Of a stretch of 64,000 nucleotides of DNA, positions 1 through 9,552 are shown one piece after another. Position numbers and translations under genes: made by a program. The notes beneath the pieces were generated by a model that worked only from the letters and a program-made list of their open reading frames with translations, searched no databases and was not told the DNA's origin. Numbering within the stretch: position 1 is the first letter of the stretch; the number at the start of each line of letters is the position of its first letter. Source of the stretch: an uncultured Gammaproteobacteria bacterium (GTDB taxonomy: Bacteria; Pseudomonadota; Gammaproteobacteria; Magnimaribacterales; Magnimaribacteraceae). The stretch is from NCBI GenBank assembly GCA_913031395.1, contig CAJWDT010000003.1, forward strand, positions 1 through 64,000, in the 5' to 3' direction.

Positions 1-860
1 GGTCTTCCGATGGCTAATGTCAGGCCTAATAAATGTATATCTTGGTCAACTATATTCTCAGAACCATCCAGAAGTAAAATTACAAGGTCTGCTCTCTTTA
101 TGGACTCAACAGATTTTGAAACAGAAAATTTTTCTGTCTCCTCTTTGATAGAGCGTTTTCTTCTCATACCGGCAGTATCAATAAGTGTAAGATTTTTATC
201 TCCTAACTTGATTGGAACATCAATAGAATCGCGAGTCGTTCCAGAGTCCGAAGAAACAACTAATCGATCTTTTCGAATCAAAGCGTTTACCAGAGTGGAT
301 TTACCTGCATTGGGTCTTCCGATTATAGAAATTTTTAATGAAGTGTCTTTTATAAAGTCAGCATTATAAATATCTTCTTCTTCGTCATGCTCCGTTAGGT
401 AATCTCTCAATTCAATAAATCCCTTATTATGAGATGCAGATAAATAGATCATTTCATTGAACCCGAGTCTTGTAAATTCAGACGAAGATTCTTCAAGACT
501 TAAGTTATCGGCCTTGTTGATTAATAGTGTAATCTTTTTATTTTGTTTTCTTAGAGATTGTGCAATCTCTTTATCTAGTGGTAATAATCCGTCAATTGCA
601 TCGACTACGAAAAGTAATATATCTGACTCATCAATCGCCAGATCAGTTTGCTCCTTGATGGCATGAGACATATCATCAGATTCTTCATTAATACCACCGG
701 TATCGATAAGAGTAATATTAGTATCTTTAAGATTTCCATATTTTCTATCTCTAGTTAAACCAGAATAATCTGCAACTATGGCAGACTTAGATTTAGTTAG
801 AAGATTGAAAATTGTTGATTTACCAACATTAGGGCGACCAACGATTGCTACAACTGACAT
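1..860 (-). CDS. der: Ribosome-associated GTPase Der/EngA, C-terminus truncated by window edge
   Basis: Minus-strand reading from ATG at 860 gives MSVVAIVGRPNVGKSTIFNLL..., then a second G domain ISIIGRPNAGKSTLVNALI; runs off the left edge; followed by bamB as usual. Confidence 0.95.
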   Translation of the reverse strand, partial: MSVVAIVGRPNVGKSTIFNLLTKSKSAIVADYSGLTRDRKYGNLKDTNITLIDTGGINEESDDMSHAIKEQTDLAIDESDILLFVVDAIDGLLPLDKEIAQSLRKQNKKITLLINKADNLSLEESSSEFTRLGFNEMIYLSASHNKGFIELRDYLTEHDEEEDIYNADFIKDTSLKISIIGRPNAGKSTLVNALIRKDRLVVSSDSGTTRDSIDVPIKLGDKNLTLIDTAGMRRKRSIKEETEKFSVSKSVESIKRADLVILLLDGSENIVDQDIHLLGLTLAIGR

Positions 861-885
861 AATTATCTAAGCGATTATGGAGCAT

Positions 886-2043
886 TCACTCAACGGAAAA
901 CTTCTGAACTCTACCCGCGGAATCTGCTACTAAAAGAAAATTACCTGTAGAAATAATTTCAGTTATTGCATTCCTGGAAACTTTTTTTCTACCTTCGAAA
1001 TTACCGGACTGAGCATTTAACAAATGAATGTAGCCTTCAAAATCTCCTACTGCAATAAGATTTCTAATCGAAACTGGAGAGGTTAGCTTTCTTAACTTAA
1101 GATCTTCTTGGTCCCATATTCTTGCTCCAGTAGCTGCACCAAATGCTTTAATTAAGCTTTTTTCGTCAACAGCAACTATTCTATTTCCATTGGATGTTAA
1201 GTCTTTCACTGTAGAGATTTCTTCTTGCCAAGTTGGTCTTCCATCTCTTAGATTTATTGCAGATATATTACCCTGATAAGAGGCGGCTACAAGAAGGTTA
1301 TTGACTATAATTGATCTTCCATCAACATCAACGATCCTTTCCAATTCAGATTTACCTTCGTTTAAGGTCACAGGAAGTTCAAGTCTTATAGCACCAGAAT
1401 CAGGATAAATCATTGCTATCTTTCCACCGGCAAATCCTGTGAAAATAAAACCTTGATCAATAAAAGGTCTAGATGTGCCACGTAATGTTAGGCTTGGAAG
1501 AACTGTTTGATGAAACCATTCCTGATTTCCGTTCTTAAGATTGTATCCTGCAACTCTTCCATCAACAGTTTGTATTACTAAATGACTTCCAGAATTTGCG
1601 GGAGGTGAAAGGCTCTCACTGGACGTTGCAGATCTCCAAAGCTCTCTTCCATCTTTATAATCTAATGCAACGATGGAGCCATCTAAGGTTCCGTAACTAA
1701 TAGTTTTAAAATTTACATCTATGCCTGAAGAAACAATATCTTGAGTTTCTTTTGACCAGAGAAGTTTTCCTGAATCAAGATCTACAGAAGAAATATATCC
1801 TGTGGAATTAATATAAAAGACCTTGCCTTCATAGATCGCCGGTATTAAACGACCGTATAGAATCTCATTATCATTTGAGAATGACCAATTCTTTTCAAGG
1901 CTGCGGTTATTTTCTATTGAGTAGAGCTCTTCTGGACCTTCTTCTTCTTCATCATCACCCCAAAACTTTAATGAGCTTAGTGAGGAGCAGCTAGAAAGTA
2001 CAAATACAGTTAATATAATTAATATTTTATTCAAGCACTTCAC
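886..2043 (-). CDS. bamB: Outer membrane assembly lipoprotein BamB (PQQ-like beta-propeller)
   Basis: Lipobox LSSCSS, repeated beta-propeller motifs, synteny der-bamB-yfgM-hisS. Confidence 0.93.
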   Translation of the reverse strand: MKCLNKILIILTVFVLSSCSSLSSLKFWGDDEEEEGPEELYSIENNRSLEKNWSFSNDNEILYGRLIPAIYEGKVFYINSTGYISSVDLDSGKLLWSKETQDIVSSGIDVNFKTISYGTLDGSIVALDYKDGRELWRSATSSESLSPPANSGSHLVIQTVDGRVAGYNLKNGNQEWFHQTVLPSLTLRGTSRPFIDQGFIFTGFAGGKIAMIYPDSGAIRLELPVTLNEGKSELERIVDVDGRSIIVNNLLVAASYQGNISAINLRDGRPTWQEEISTVKDLTSNGNRIVAVDEKSLIKAFGAATGARIWDQEDLKLRKLTSPVSIRNLIAVGDFEGYIHLLNAQSGNFEGRKKVSRNAITEIISTGNFLLVADSAGRVQKFSVE

Positions 2044-2656
2044 CTTCTAAATCTGATATTTTCATATTGATTAAAGCTCTTGAAGCTTGGTTTGTACTAT
2101 TTTGTAAAGCAAGCATATAGCTCATTCTTGCAGACTGATATTCTTTCAAACCATTTTCTGCATCTCCTTTTAACTCATACATAGTTGAAGTTAAATCTTC
2201 ACTTGAATCTAGTACCATCAAAACTGAATCATATTTTTCATTTTCTAAATAGATTTTTGCTAATCTTATTTGAGCTGATGCATGCAGAGGATTGAATTGA
2301 TTATTGGAGGAATTATTATCTAAGACCTTTTCAAGTAAACTAATCGCCTTATCTTTATCACCAATTTGAAAGCTCTTTTTAGCTTCATTAAGCCTAACAA
2401 AATCTGCATAAATTGAATTAGGATATAGCTCTAGTAGCTTCTCTCCATTACCTCTTCCATCGGACTCTAAATAATTTTGATACAGAGTTGCAGTTAGTAG
2501 ATCTTTTTCATTGCTAGAATCAACAAAATAATCTCTACCTAAAATAAATAAAACAACTGAAATAAGAGCAGCAATAATTAAATATCTGAATTTATTCCAT
2601 AGAGTTAGAAGAATTTCTTGTTGTTCTTCTTGAGAAGCAGAAAAAAAGTTTGCCAT
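2027..2656 (-). CDS. yfgM: YfgM-family TPR/ancillary periplasmic protein
   Basis: Short N-terminal cytoplasmic segment, TM helix, TPR-like repeats, position between bamB and hisS. Confidence 0.85.
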   Translation of the reverse strand: MANFFSASQEEQQEILLTLWNKFRYLIIAALISVVLFILGRDYFVDSSNEKDLLTATLYQNYLESDGRGNGEKLLELYPNSIYADFVRLNEAKKSFQIGDKDKAISLLEKVLDNNSSNNQFNPLHASAQIRLAKIYLENEKYDSVLMVLDSSEDLTSTMYELKGDAENGLKEYQSARMSYMLALQNSTNQASRALINMKISDLEGEVLE

Positions 2657-2662
2657 ATTTTT

Positions 2663-3931
2663 TTATTTATAGAGTTGTTTGAGTTTTATTAGTAAATCTT
2701 GAAAAGTTAGACTTTCTTGATCGGATTTAGTTCTTAAGTCTTTATAAGAGATTTTATCATTGTTTAATTCGTCTTCACCTAATATGAGTGCCATTCTAGC
2801 ATTTGATTTATCTGCTTTCTTAAATTGTGAACTTGCACTTTCAAGTCCTAGATTAATTTTTATATTTAGATCAGGAAAATGCTCTTTGAGATTTTCTGAA
2901 TACATTATAGCTTCTTGAGTTGCAGTTTCATTGAAGCAAAGAAAGTAAATATCGAGACTACTAAATTTTTCTAATTTTCCTCTTTCCTTTAAAAGTAGAA
3001 GCAATCTTTCCATTCCGATAGAAAATCCAATAGCAGGACAAGGTTTACCCCCCAACTCTTCAACAAGAGAATCGTATCTTCCACCACCAAGGACTGTATC
3101 TTGTGAACCCAATAAGTTTGTCTTCCATTCAAATACGGTTTGATTGTAATAGTCAAGGCCCCTAACAAGCTGTCTGTTGACTGTATATTTGATTTTAGCC
3201 CTATCTAACAACCCGAGTAATTTAGTTTGGAAGATTTTTGCTTCATCATCCAAATAGTCATCTATTGAAGGTCCTTTTTTCAAAAGGTTTTGAATTAAAG
3301 AAGATTTAGAATCCAAAATACGGAGAGGATTTTCAGACATCTTTCTTATTGTTTCTTCATCTAGCTTATCTTTATTCTTCTTTAAGAACTGAACCAGTGC
3401 ATCAGAAAACATATTTCTAGTGGTTTCATTGCCCAAGTTATTGATTTCTAATCTGAGGTCTTCATAAATACCTAAATTTTTCCATATTCTTGAGGACATT
3501 ATTATGAGCTCAGCATCAATTTCTGGAGACTTCAGTCCAAACGCCTCTGCGCTAAATTGATGAAATTGCCTAGATCTTCCTTTTTGTGGTCTCTCATATC
3601 TAAACATGGGTCCGGAATACCACAGTCGAGGCTTATCTGTTCTCAGTAAATCACTCTCAATAGCAGCCCTTACACATCCAGCAGTCCCTTCTGGTCTAAG
3701 AGAGATACTCTCTCCTCCTTTGTCCTCAAATGTATACATTTCCTTTGTTACAATATCTGCAGCTTCATTTGATCTAGTATAAAGTTCAGTTTTCTCAACT
3801 ATAGGAAACCTTATTTCATCATAACCGTAAGATTTAACTACTGACTTAAGAGTATCTTCAAGATAAGACCAGTCTTTGCTCTCATCAGGACGGATATCAT
3901 TCATTCCCCTTAGTGTTTGTACTTTAGACAT
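2663..3931 (-). CDS. hisS: Histidyl-tRNA synthetase
   Basis: LRGMNDIRPDES, class II motifs RPEGTAG, VRGLDYYNQTVFEW, GGGRYD. Confidence 0.97.
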   Translation of the reverse strand: MSKVQTLRGMNDIRPDESKDWSYLEDTLKSVVKSYGYDEIRFPIVEKTELYTRSNEAADIVTKEMYTFEDKGGESISLRPEGTAGCVRAAIESDLLRTDKPRLWYSGPMFRYERPQKGRSRQFHQFSAEAFGLKSPEIDAELIIMSSRIWKNLGIYEDLRLEINNLGNETTRNMFSDALVQFLKKNKDKLDEETIRKMSENPLRILDSKSSLIQNLLKKGPSIDDYLDDEAKIFQTKLLGLLDRAKIKYTVNRQLVRGLDYYNQTVFEWKTNLLGSQDTVLGGGRYDSLVEELGGKPCPAIGFSIGMERLLLLLKERGKLEKFSSLDIYFLCFNETATQEAIMYSENLKEHFPDLNIKINLGLESASSQFKKADKSNARMALILGEDELNNDKISYKDLRTKSDQESLTFQDLLIKLKQLYK

Positions 3932-5055
3932 TAGTTTTTAATAATTAAATTTTCTTCTTTCTTTGTTTTTTCTTTAACTTTTATTCTGATCATTTTTTCT
4001 AGATGATCGGCTAATTCAGAGCTTTCAATTTTATGATCAGGCTTTCCATCAATATATATAAGATTCTTTGGAGAGCCTCCAGTAACTCCAATATCAGTAT
4101 GCTTAGATTCTCCCGGTCCGTTTACATAGCATCCTATAACTGCTACATCTATATTTTCTTTTATATCTTCAAGTCTTGATTCTAACTGGTTCATGGTACC
4201 TATGACATCAAAGTTCATCCTGGAACAGCTTGGGCAAGCTATAAAGTTTATTCCTCTTGCTCGTATCCTTAAGCTTCTGAGGATATCCCACCCTACTTTG
4301 ACCTCATCTACAGGGTCAGATGCTAAGCTGATTCTTAGTGTATCGCCTATGCCATCCATTAATAATGACCCTAGACCTATTGCTGACTTAACAGTGCCTG
4401 ATCTAAATCCTCCTGCTTCAGTAATACCTAAATGAAGAGGTTGATCAATAAGCTGAGATATTTTTCTATAACTCTCTACGGCTAATTGGACATCAGATGC
4501 CTTAATACTGAGCTTAAAATCTTCGAAGTTAAGTTTTTTAAGTATATTAATATGATTTAGTGCAGATTCAACTAGGGCATCAGAATTAGGTTCTCCATAC
4601 TTAATTTGTAACTTTCTTTCCAGAGAACCTGCATTAATACCGACTCTTATGGGAGTATTTGTATCTTTTGCTGCAGAAATTACTTCTTTAACTTTTTCTT
4701 CTTTTCCTATATTTCCAGGATTTATTCTTATACAGTCAGCCCCTCCTTTGATGGCTTCTATTGCCATCATATAATCAAAATGTATATCAGCCACGAGAGG
4801 TATATTAGAATTTTCTTTGATTAATTTAAAAGCATCAGCAGCCTCTTGATCAGGGACAGAAACTCTGACGATATCAGCACCTGCTTCCTCAAGTTGTTTA
4901 ATCTGAGCCACTGTTGAAGATACGTCAGAAGTTAAAGTATTGGTCATGCTTTGGATAGAAATGGGTGCATTACCGCCCACAGGAACATCTCCGATGTAAA
5001 TTTTTCTAGTTTTCTTTCTAACTATCTGATGGTCTGAATTCACTGCACTCTCCAA
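3931..5055 (-). CDS. ispG: 4-hydroxy-3-methylbut-2-enyl diphosphate synthase
   Basis: [30 protein letters not shown] motifs. Confidence 0.97.
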   Translation of the reverse strand: MESAVNSDHQIVRKKTRKIYIGDVPVGGNAPISIQSMTNTLTSDVSSTVAQIKQLEEAGADIVRVSVPDQEAADAFKLIKENSNIPLVADIHFDYMMAIEAIKGGADCIRINPGNIGKEEKVKEVISAAKDTNTPIRVGINAGSLERKLQIKYGEPNSDALVESALNHINILKKLNFEDFKLSIKASDVQLAVESYRKISQLIDQPLHLGITEAGGFRSGTVKSAIGLGSLLMDGIGDTLRISLASDPVDEVKVGWDILRSLRIRARGINFIACPSCSRMNFDVIGTMNQLESRLEDIKENIDVAVIGCYVNGPGESKHTDIGVTGGSPKNLIYIDGKPDHKIESSELADHLEKMIRIKVKEKTKKEENLIIKN

Positions 5056-5884
5056 GAGGAAATACTATACAACTAACCTTATTTGTATTCGCATTATCAC
5101 TAAGGTTCACTATTTTATCATTAAATGAAACCTGGACATTCTTAAAGTTTCCAACGACTAGTTTCAATCTTTCTTCACTAAAGGCATATTCTTCGCCTGC
5201 TTGAGATAATCGATATAAGAGTCTCTCATTGTCAGAGAAGACTTCCAGCCAACATTCTTCAATCACTTTTATAAATAATAAATTTTCTTTTGAAATAGTT
5301 TGATCTACTAATGTTTCTTCTTTATTGTCTTGGAATTCTTCAGCGGTATTTAGTGTTGGAGAAATTACATTTAAATTGTCATGAGGCTTTTCTATATTAG
5401 ACCCTAATTCCTCAGGTTGAGTTATGTTATCTTCAAGGATAATATTTTTATCATTACCTAAAAAAGTTTTTTGCACTTCTTCAGGTTCAAAACTACTTCG
5501 AAATAGAAGAAAAACTAAACAAATAAGCAAAAAGGAAGTGAAAAACAAAACAAGAGGGTTCCTCAGTAAATCTCTGTAAGAAAAAGTTCTGAAGTTATTG
5601 CCTTGGCTAAAATCCCTAGGTTTTGTTTGTTTTGAGGTATTTTCTTTTAAAAAAGTTTCTACAATTAAGTTGGGATTTAAATCAAGTTTTTTTGCGTAGG
5701 ACCTTAGATATCCTTTGATGTAAGGCTCTCCACCAGGAATTGAATCAAATTTCTCCTCTTCTAAGGCAATTAGGTAAGATTCTTCAATATTAAGCTCTGA
5801 TGAGATTTTTTTGTATCGTAACCTTTTCTTCTTTCTTGCAGAGGATAAGATTTTTCCTACAGAAGAGTCTTCGGAATCAGTCAC
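5018..5884 (-). CDS. rodZ: Cytoskeleton protein RodZ (HTH + TM + DUF4115)
   Basis: N-terminal HTH ([29 protein letters not shown]...[20 protein letters not shown]), TM helix, C-terminal beta domain; next to ispG. Confidence 0.88.
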   Translation of the reverse strand: MTDSEDSSVGKILSSARKKKRLRYKKISSELNIEESYLIALEEEKFDSIPGGEPYIKGYLRSYAKKLDLNPNLIVETFLKENTSKQTKPRDFSQGNNFRTFSYRDLLRNPLVLFFTSFLLICLVFLLFRSSFEPEEVQKTFLGNDKNIILEDNITQPEELGSNIEKPHDNLNVISPTLNTAEEFQDNKEETLVDQTISKENLLFIKVIEECWLEVFSDNERLLYRLSQAGEEYAFSEERLKLVVGNFKNVQVSFNDKIVNLSDNANTNKVSCIVFPLGECSEFRPSDS

Positions 5885-5898
5885 TGCTAAAAATCATC

Positions 5899-6303
5899 CT
5901 AAGCAAAAAAGTATTCTATTTCTCTTTTGGCCGATTCAGGAGAATCAGATCCATGAACTGCATTTGCATCAATAGAGTCAGCAAAGTCAGCTCTAATAGT
6001 ACCGGGAGCAGCTTCTTGAGGATTTGTGTTTCCCATTACGTCTCTATATTTTGAAATAGCTTCCTCTCCCTCTAGAACTTGAACCTGCACAGGACCTGAA
6101 GTCATAAAGGTAACTAAATCTTCAAAGAATGGTTTTCCTTTATGTTCTATGTAGAACCCTTCAGCTTTCTCACGATCGAGATGAAGACTTTGCTTTTTGA
6201 TTATTGTCAGGCCATTACTATTGAGTCTTTCACATATTTCTTCTACATGACCTTTAGCCACAGCATCAGGTTTAATAATTGAAAGTGTTCTTTCTAGTGT
6301 CAT
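5899..6303 (-). CDS. ndk: Nucleoside diphosphate kinase
   Basis: [41 protein letters not shown] active-site His. Confidence 0.97.
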   Translation of the reverse strand: MTLERTLSIIKPDAVAKGHVEEICERLNSNGLTIIKKQSLHLDREKAEGFYIEHKGKPFFEDLVTFMTSGPVQVQVLEGEEAISKYRDVMGNTNPQEAAPGTIRADFADSIDANAVHGSDSPESAKREIEYFFA

Positions 6304-6357
6304 TTTAGTCCTCTGATTTTATGAAAAGGCGCATTATACTTATTGAGCAAAGAATAG

Positions 6358-6552
6358 CTATTCCCTCTCTTCGATCCATAGCATCTGTATCGCTTCTAGT
6401 ATTTTCTCATTTGTTTTTTCTGGGTCATCAGAAAATTGTTCTAAACTAAGAACTAATTTTCTCAGATCAGTAAACAGTATAAAAGTTGGGTCAACATCAG
6501 GGTGCTGTTCGTCAAGTTCAATTGCTATATCGTTTACGTCAGTCCACAGCAT
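6358..6552 (-). CDS. iscX: IscX-like Fe-S assembly protein
   Basis: 64 aa, LWTDVNDIAIELDEQHPDVDPTFILFTDLRKLV; end of isc operon. Confidence 0.92.
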   Translation of the reverse strand: MLWTDVNDIAIELDEQHPDVDPTFILFTDLRKLVLSLEQFSDDPEKTNEKILEAIQMLWIEERE

Positions 6553-6890
6553 TAGTGATTCTCAGAAACCATATTAATGGTATATTTTGGAAGTTCTATT
6601 TCTAGATCTTGTTCCTTGATCTCCACTTGGCAACTCAGCCTCGATTCAGACTCTAAACCCCAAGCCTTATCTAGCATATCCTCTTCTTCGTCCGACGCAT
6701 CGGAAAGACTTTCAAATCCATTTCTAACAATCACATGACAAGTAGTGCAGGCGCATGAAAGTTCGCACGCATGTTCAATCTTAATTTTATTATCCAGCAG
6801 AACTTCAGCTAATGTTTTACCTGGACTAGCTTCAAGCTTTGCTCCCTCAGGACAAAGTTCTTCATGGGGAAGCACTTTGATAATGGTCAT
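6552..6890 (-). CDS. fdx: 2Fe-2S ferredoxin, ISC system
   Basis: CELSCACTTCHVIV and LSCQV cysteine motifs; ISC operon position. Confidence 0.95.
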   Translation of the reverse strand: MTIIKVLPHEELCPEGAKLEASPGKTLAEVLLDNKIKIEHACELSCACTTCHVIVRNGFESLSDASDEEEDMLDKAWGLESESRLSCQVEIKEQDLEIELPKYTINMVSENH

Positions 6891-6898
6891 AAATTGGC

Positions 6899-7261
6899 CT
6901 AGATATCAACTTCAAAACTTTCGCCACATCCGCAAATAGCTTTCACATTGGGGTTCAAGAACTTTATACCTTCGTTTACGCCTTCTACTAGAAAGTCTAC
7001 TTTAGTTCCTTTTAGAAACTTAAAAGAGCCTTCATCAATGTAAACATTTACGTTTTCAAACTTAAAAACAAAATCATCTGAGGCTTGTTCTGTAACATAA
7101 TCAATCTCATAGGTGTATCCAGAACATCCTGAAGATTCTGATACTGAAAGCCTGATGCCTTGGTAGTCTTTATCAAGCAAACTTGCGGAAAAATGCTCTA
7201 CAGCAGACTGCGATAATGTAAATTCACTTGGCGTATAAGAGTTAACTGTAGAAGACGTCAT
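6899..7261 (-). CDS. iscA: A-type Fe-S carrier IscA
   Basis: SSGCSGYTYEIDYV and C-terminal CGCGESF motif. Confidence 0.94.
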   Translation of the reverse strand: MTSSTVNSYTPSEFTLSQSAVEHFSASLLDKDYQGIRLSVSESSGCSGYTYEIDYVTEQASDDFVFKFENVNVYIDEGSFKFLKGTKVDFLVEGVNEGIKFLNPNVKAICGCGESFEVDI

Positions 7262-7267
7262 GGATCT

Positions 7268-7672
7268 TTATATCTTAGATTCGTAGTCTTCTATTGCTTT
7301 AAGAATACTATCCTCAGCGAGTACAGAGCAGTGAATTTTTATAGGAGGAAGGTCAAGCGCATTCGCTATATCTTTATTTTTAATCTCCCTGGCCTCCTCA
7401 AGAGTTTTCCCTATCAGCATGTCTACTAGTTCACTAGAAGAAGCAATTGCTGAACCACATCCGTAGGTCTTGAATTTTACATCACTTATAACGTGACTAT
7501 TATTTTTTGGCTGACATTTGATTTGCAACCTCATCACATCCCCACAAGCAGGAGCACCTACCATTCCTGTTCCAATATCGGAATCAGAAGGATTCCATCT
7601 TCCGACACTATTTTTTTCAGGTTCATTGAGTGTATTTTCAAATTTTTCTACAACTTTTTTACTGTAAGCCAT
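7268..7672 (-). CDS. iscU: Fe-S scaffold IscU
   Basis: GMVGAPACGDVMRLQIK, YGCGSAIASSS, LPPIKIHCSVLAE. Confidence 0.97.
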   Translation of the reverse strand: MAYSKKVVEKFENTLNEPEKNSVGRWNPSDSDIGTGMVGAPACGDVMRLQIKCQPKNNSHVISDVKFKTYGCGSAIASSSELVDMLIGKTLEEAREIKNKDIANALDLPPIKIHCSVLAEDSILKAIEDYESKI

Positions 7673-7696
7673 GTCTTATCCTTTTTAATGATTAAA

Positions 7697-8911
7697 TTAA
7701 CCTTCTGCCCATTCAATAGTGTCCATATCCACACCATCTTTATACATATCCCATAAAGGGGAGAGTGTTCTGAGTTTTTCTACCGAGTCGCGTACAAGAT
7801 TTATCGTGTAATCCACTTCTTCTTCGGTGGTAAACCTACCGATTGCAAATCGAATTGAACTATGGGCTAACTCATCTTTTAGGCCCAAAGCTCTCAATAC
7901 ATAAGAAGGCTCTAAACTTGCTGAAGTGCATGCAGAACCAGATGAGACTGCAATATCTTTCAAAGCCATAATTAACGACTCACCTTCGACATAATTAAAA
8001 CTGACATTCAAAAAACCAGCAGCTCTTGAAAACTCATCTCCATTAAGATAAACCTCTTCCATGTCCTTGATACCATTCCAGAACTTATCTTTTAAATTTT
8101 TAATCCTTTTATTGTCTTCTTCCATATCCAGTTTTGCTATTCTGAAAGCCTCTCCCATGCCAACAATCTGATGGGTTGCTAGGGTACCTGATCTCATACC
8201 TCTTTCATGACCACCGCCATGAATCTGAGCTTCAAGTCTTATTCTAGGTTTTCTTCTAGCGTACATGGCACCAATGCCTTTTGGCCCGTAAGTCTTGTGT
8301 GCCGAGAATGACATAAGATCAACATTTAGATCTGTAAGATCAATTGGTAATTTTCCAGTGCTCTGTGCAGCATCAACATGAAAGATTACACCAGCTTCTC
8401 TAGTTATTTTTCCTATTGACTCAATATCATTTACGACGCCAATTTCATTATTAATATGCATTAGTGATACTAGTATGGTTTCACTATTCATTGCATTTTT
8501 GACCGATTCTGGTGAAACTATTCCGTTATTATCTGGTTCGAGATAGGTTACTGAAAAACCCTCTCTTTCTAGCTGCCTGCAACTATCTAGAACTGCTTTA
8601 TGTTCTATTTTTGAAGTTATAATGTGATTTCCTTTAGTCTTGTAAAATCTAGCCGCACCTTTAATTGCTAAGTTATCAGACTCAGTTGCACCTGAAGTCC
8701 AAACTATTTCTCTTGAATCACAATTCACCAGATCTGCTACATGCTGTCTCGCCTCTTCAATGGCTTCTTCAGCTTTCCAACCAAAAGCATGTGATCTAGA
8801 AGCAGGATTACCAAAATTCCCATCTAAAGAAAGGCAATCTTGCATTTTTTTTACTACCCTAGGATCAGCTGGAGTAGTAGAAGCGTAATCTAAGTAAATT
8901 GGTAATTTCAT
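7697..8911 (-). CDS. iscS: Cysteine desulfurase IscS
   Basis: [32 protein letters not shown] lysine, [21 protein letters not shown] active-site loop. Confidence 0.97.
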   Translation of the reverse strand: MKLPIYLDYASTTPADPRVVKKMQDCLSLDGNFGNPASRSHAFGWKAEEAIEEARQHVADLVNCDSREIVWTSGATESDNLAIKGAARFYKTKGNHIITSKIEHKAVLDSCRQLEREGFSVTYLEPDNNGIVSPESVKNAMNSETILVSLMHINNEIGVVNDIESIGKITREAGVIFHVDAAQSTGKLPIDLTDLNVDLMSFSAHKTYGPKGIGAMYARRKPRIRLEAQIHGGGHERGMRSGTLATHQIVGMGEAFRIAKLDMEEDNKRIKNLKDKFWNGIKDMEEVYLNGDEFSRAAGFLNVSFNYVEGESLIMALKDIAVSSGSACTSASLEPSYVLRALGLKDELAHSSIRFAIGRFTTEEEVDYTINLVRDSVEKLRTLSPLWDMYKDGVDMDTIEWAEG

Positions 8912-8914
8912 ATT

Positions 8915-9367
8915 TTATCCTGTAGCTATAAGGAGTTCATCCTTGAGTTTTACACTACCTCTCCTATTTGCGATGACATCATCAAGAGATTTAGTCATCA
9001 AAAAATCATTCACACTATCGTTAAATTCCATCCAAAAATTGTGAGCTAAACACTTAGATCCGTCATTGCAAATACCCTCACCTGAGCATTGCGTAGCATC
9101 CATGTTGCGTTCGACGGCATTTATAATCTCGCCAATCATAATTTCTTTACTTGACCTTGCAAGCTTAAAACCTCCTTTGGGCCCTCTTTCAGCAGTAAGA
9201 ATCTCAGCTTTTCTTAGATAATTAAATATTTGTTCTAAGTAAGGTGCAGGAATCGATTGGCGATAGGCTACCTCGGAAATTTTTGAAAGACTAGCTTCAT
9301 CATTTTCTTGAATAGCAAGGTCTAACATAGCAGTTACCGCGTACTTCCCTTTGGTTGTTAAGTTCAC
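8915..9367 (-). CDS. iscR: Rrf2-family regulator IscR (GTG start)
   Basis: GKYAVTAMLDLA, CSGEGICNDGSKC three-Cys cluster; first gene of isc operon. Confidence 0.95.
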   Translation of the reverse strand: MNLTTKGKYAVTAMLDLAIQENDEASLSKISEVAYRQSIPAPYLEQIFNYLRKAEILTAERGPKGGFKLARSSKEIMIGEIINAVERNMDATQCSGEGICNDGSKCLAHNFWMEFNDSVNDFLMTKSLDDVIANRRGSVKLKDELLIATG

Positions 9368-9374
9368 AGGCGGA

Positions 9375-9402
9375 ATTATATATTCCTGATCTTATTAGTC
9401 AA
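9375..9402 (-). promoter_or_regulatory. Predicted sigma70-type iscR promoter overlapping an IscR type-1-like site
   Basis: Minus strand TTGACT (9402-9397), 16 nt spacer, TATAAT (9380-9375); surrounding ATATTGTTGACTAATAAGATCAGGAATAT resembles known IscR type-1 sites. Confidence 0.55.
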
Positions 9403-9552
9403 CAATATTTGATTAGATGTTTATATTTAATGGTACATGTACCTCCTTCTTTCGTGAATATATTCAATTTTTGATTCATTATTATAAAATACTGGTAATA
9501 CAGGAAAAAATATGTACCATATTTGAAACGAACTTTAGATTTATAAATAATT

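Noticed and set aside
10-666. Plus-strand ORFs 10..369 and 457..666
   Set aside because: Antisense to der, which reads cleanly as two G domains on the minus strand
9432-9443. GGTACATGTACC palindrome as a stand-alone regulator site
   Set aside because: A 12-bp palindrome is expected several times by chance in 64 kb; only reported as part of the GTACC cluster
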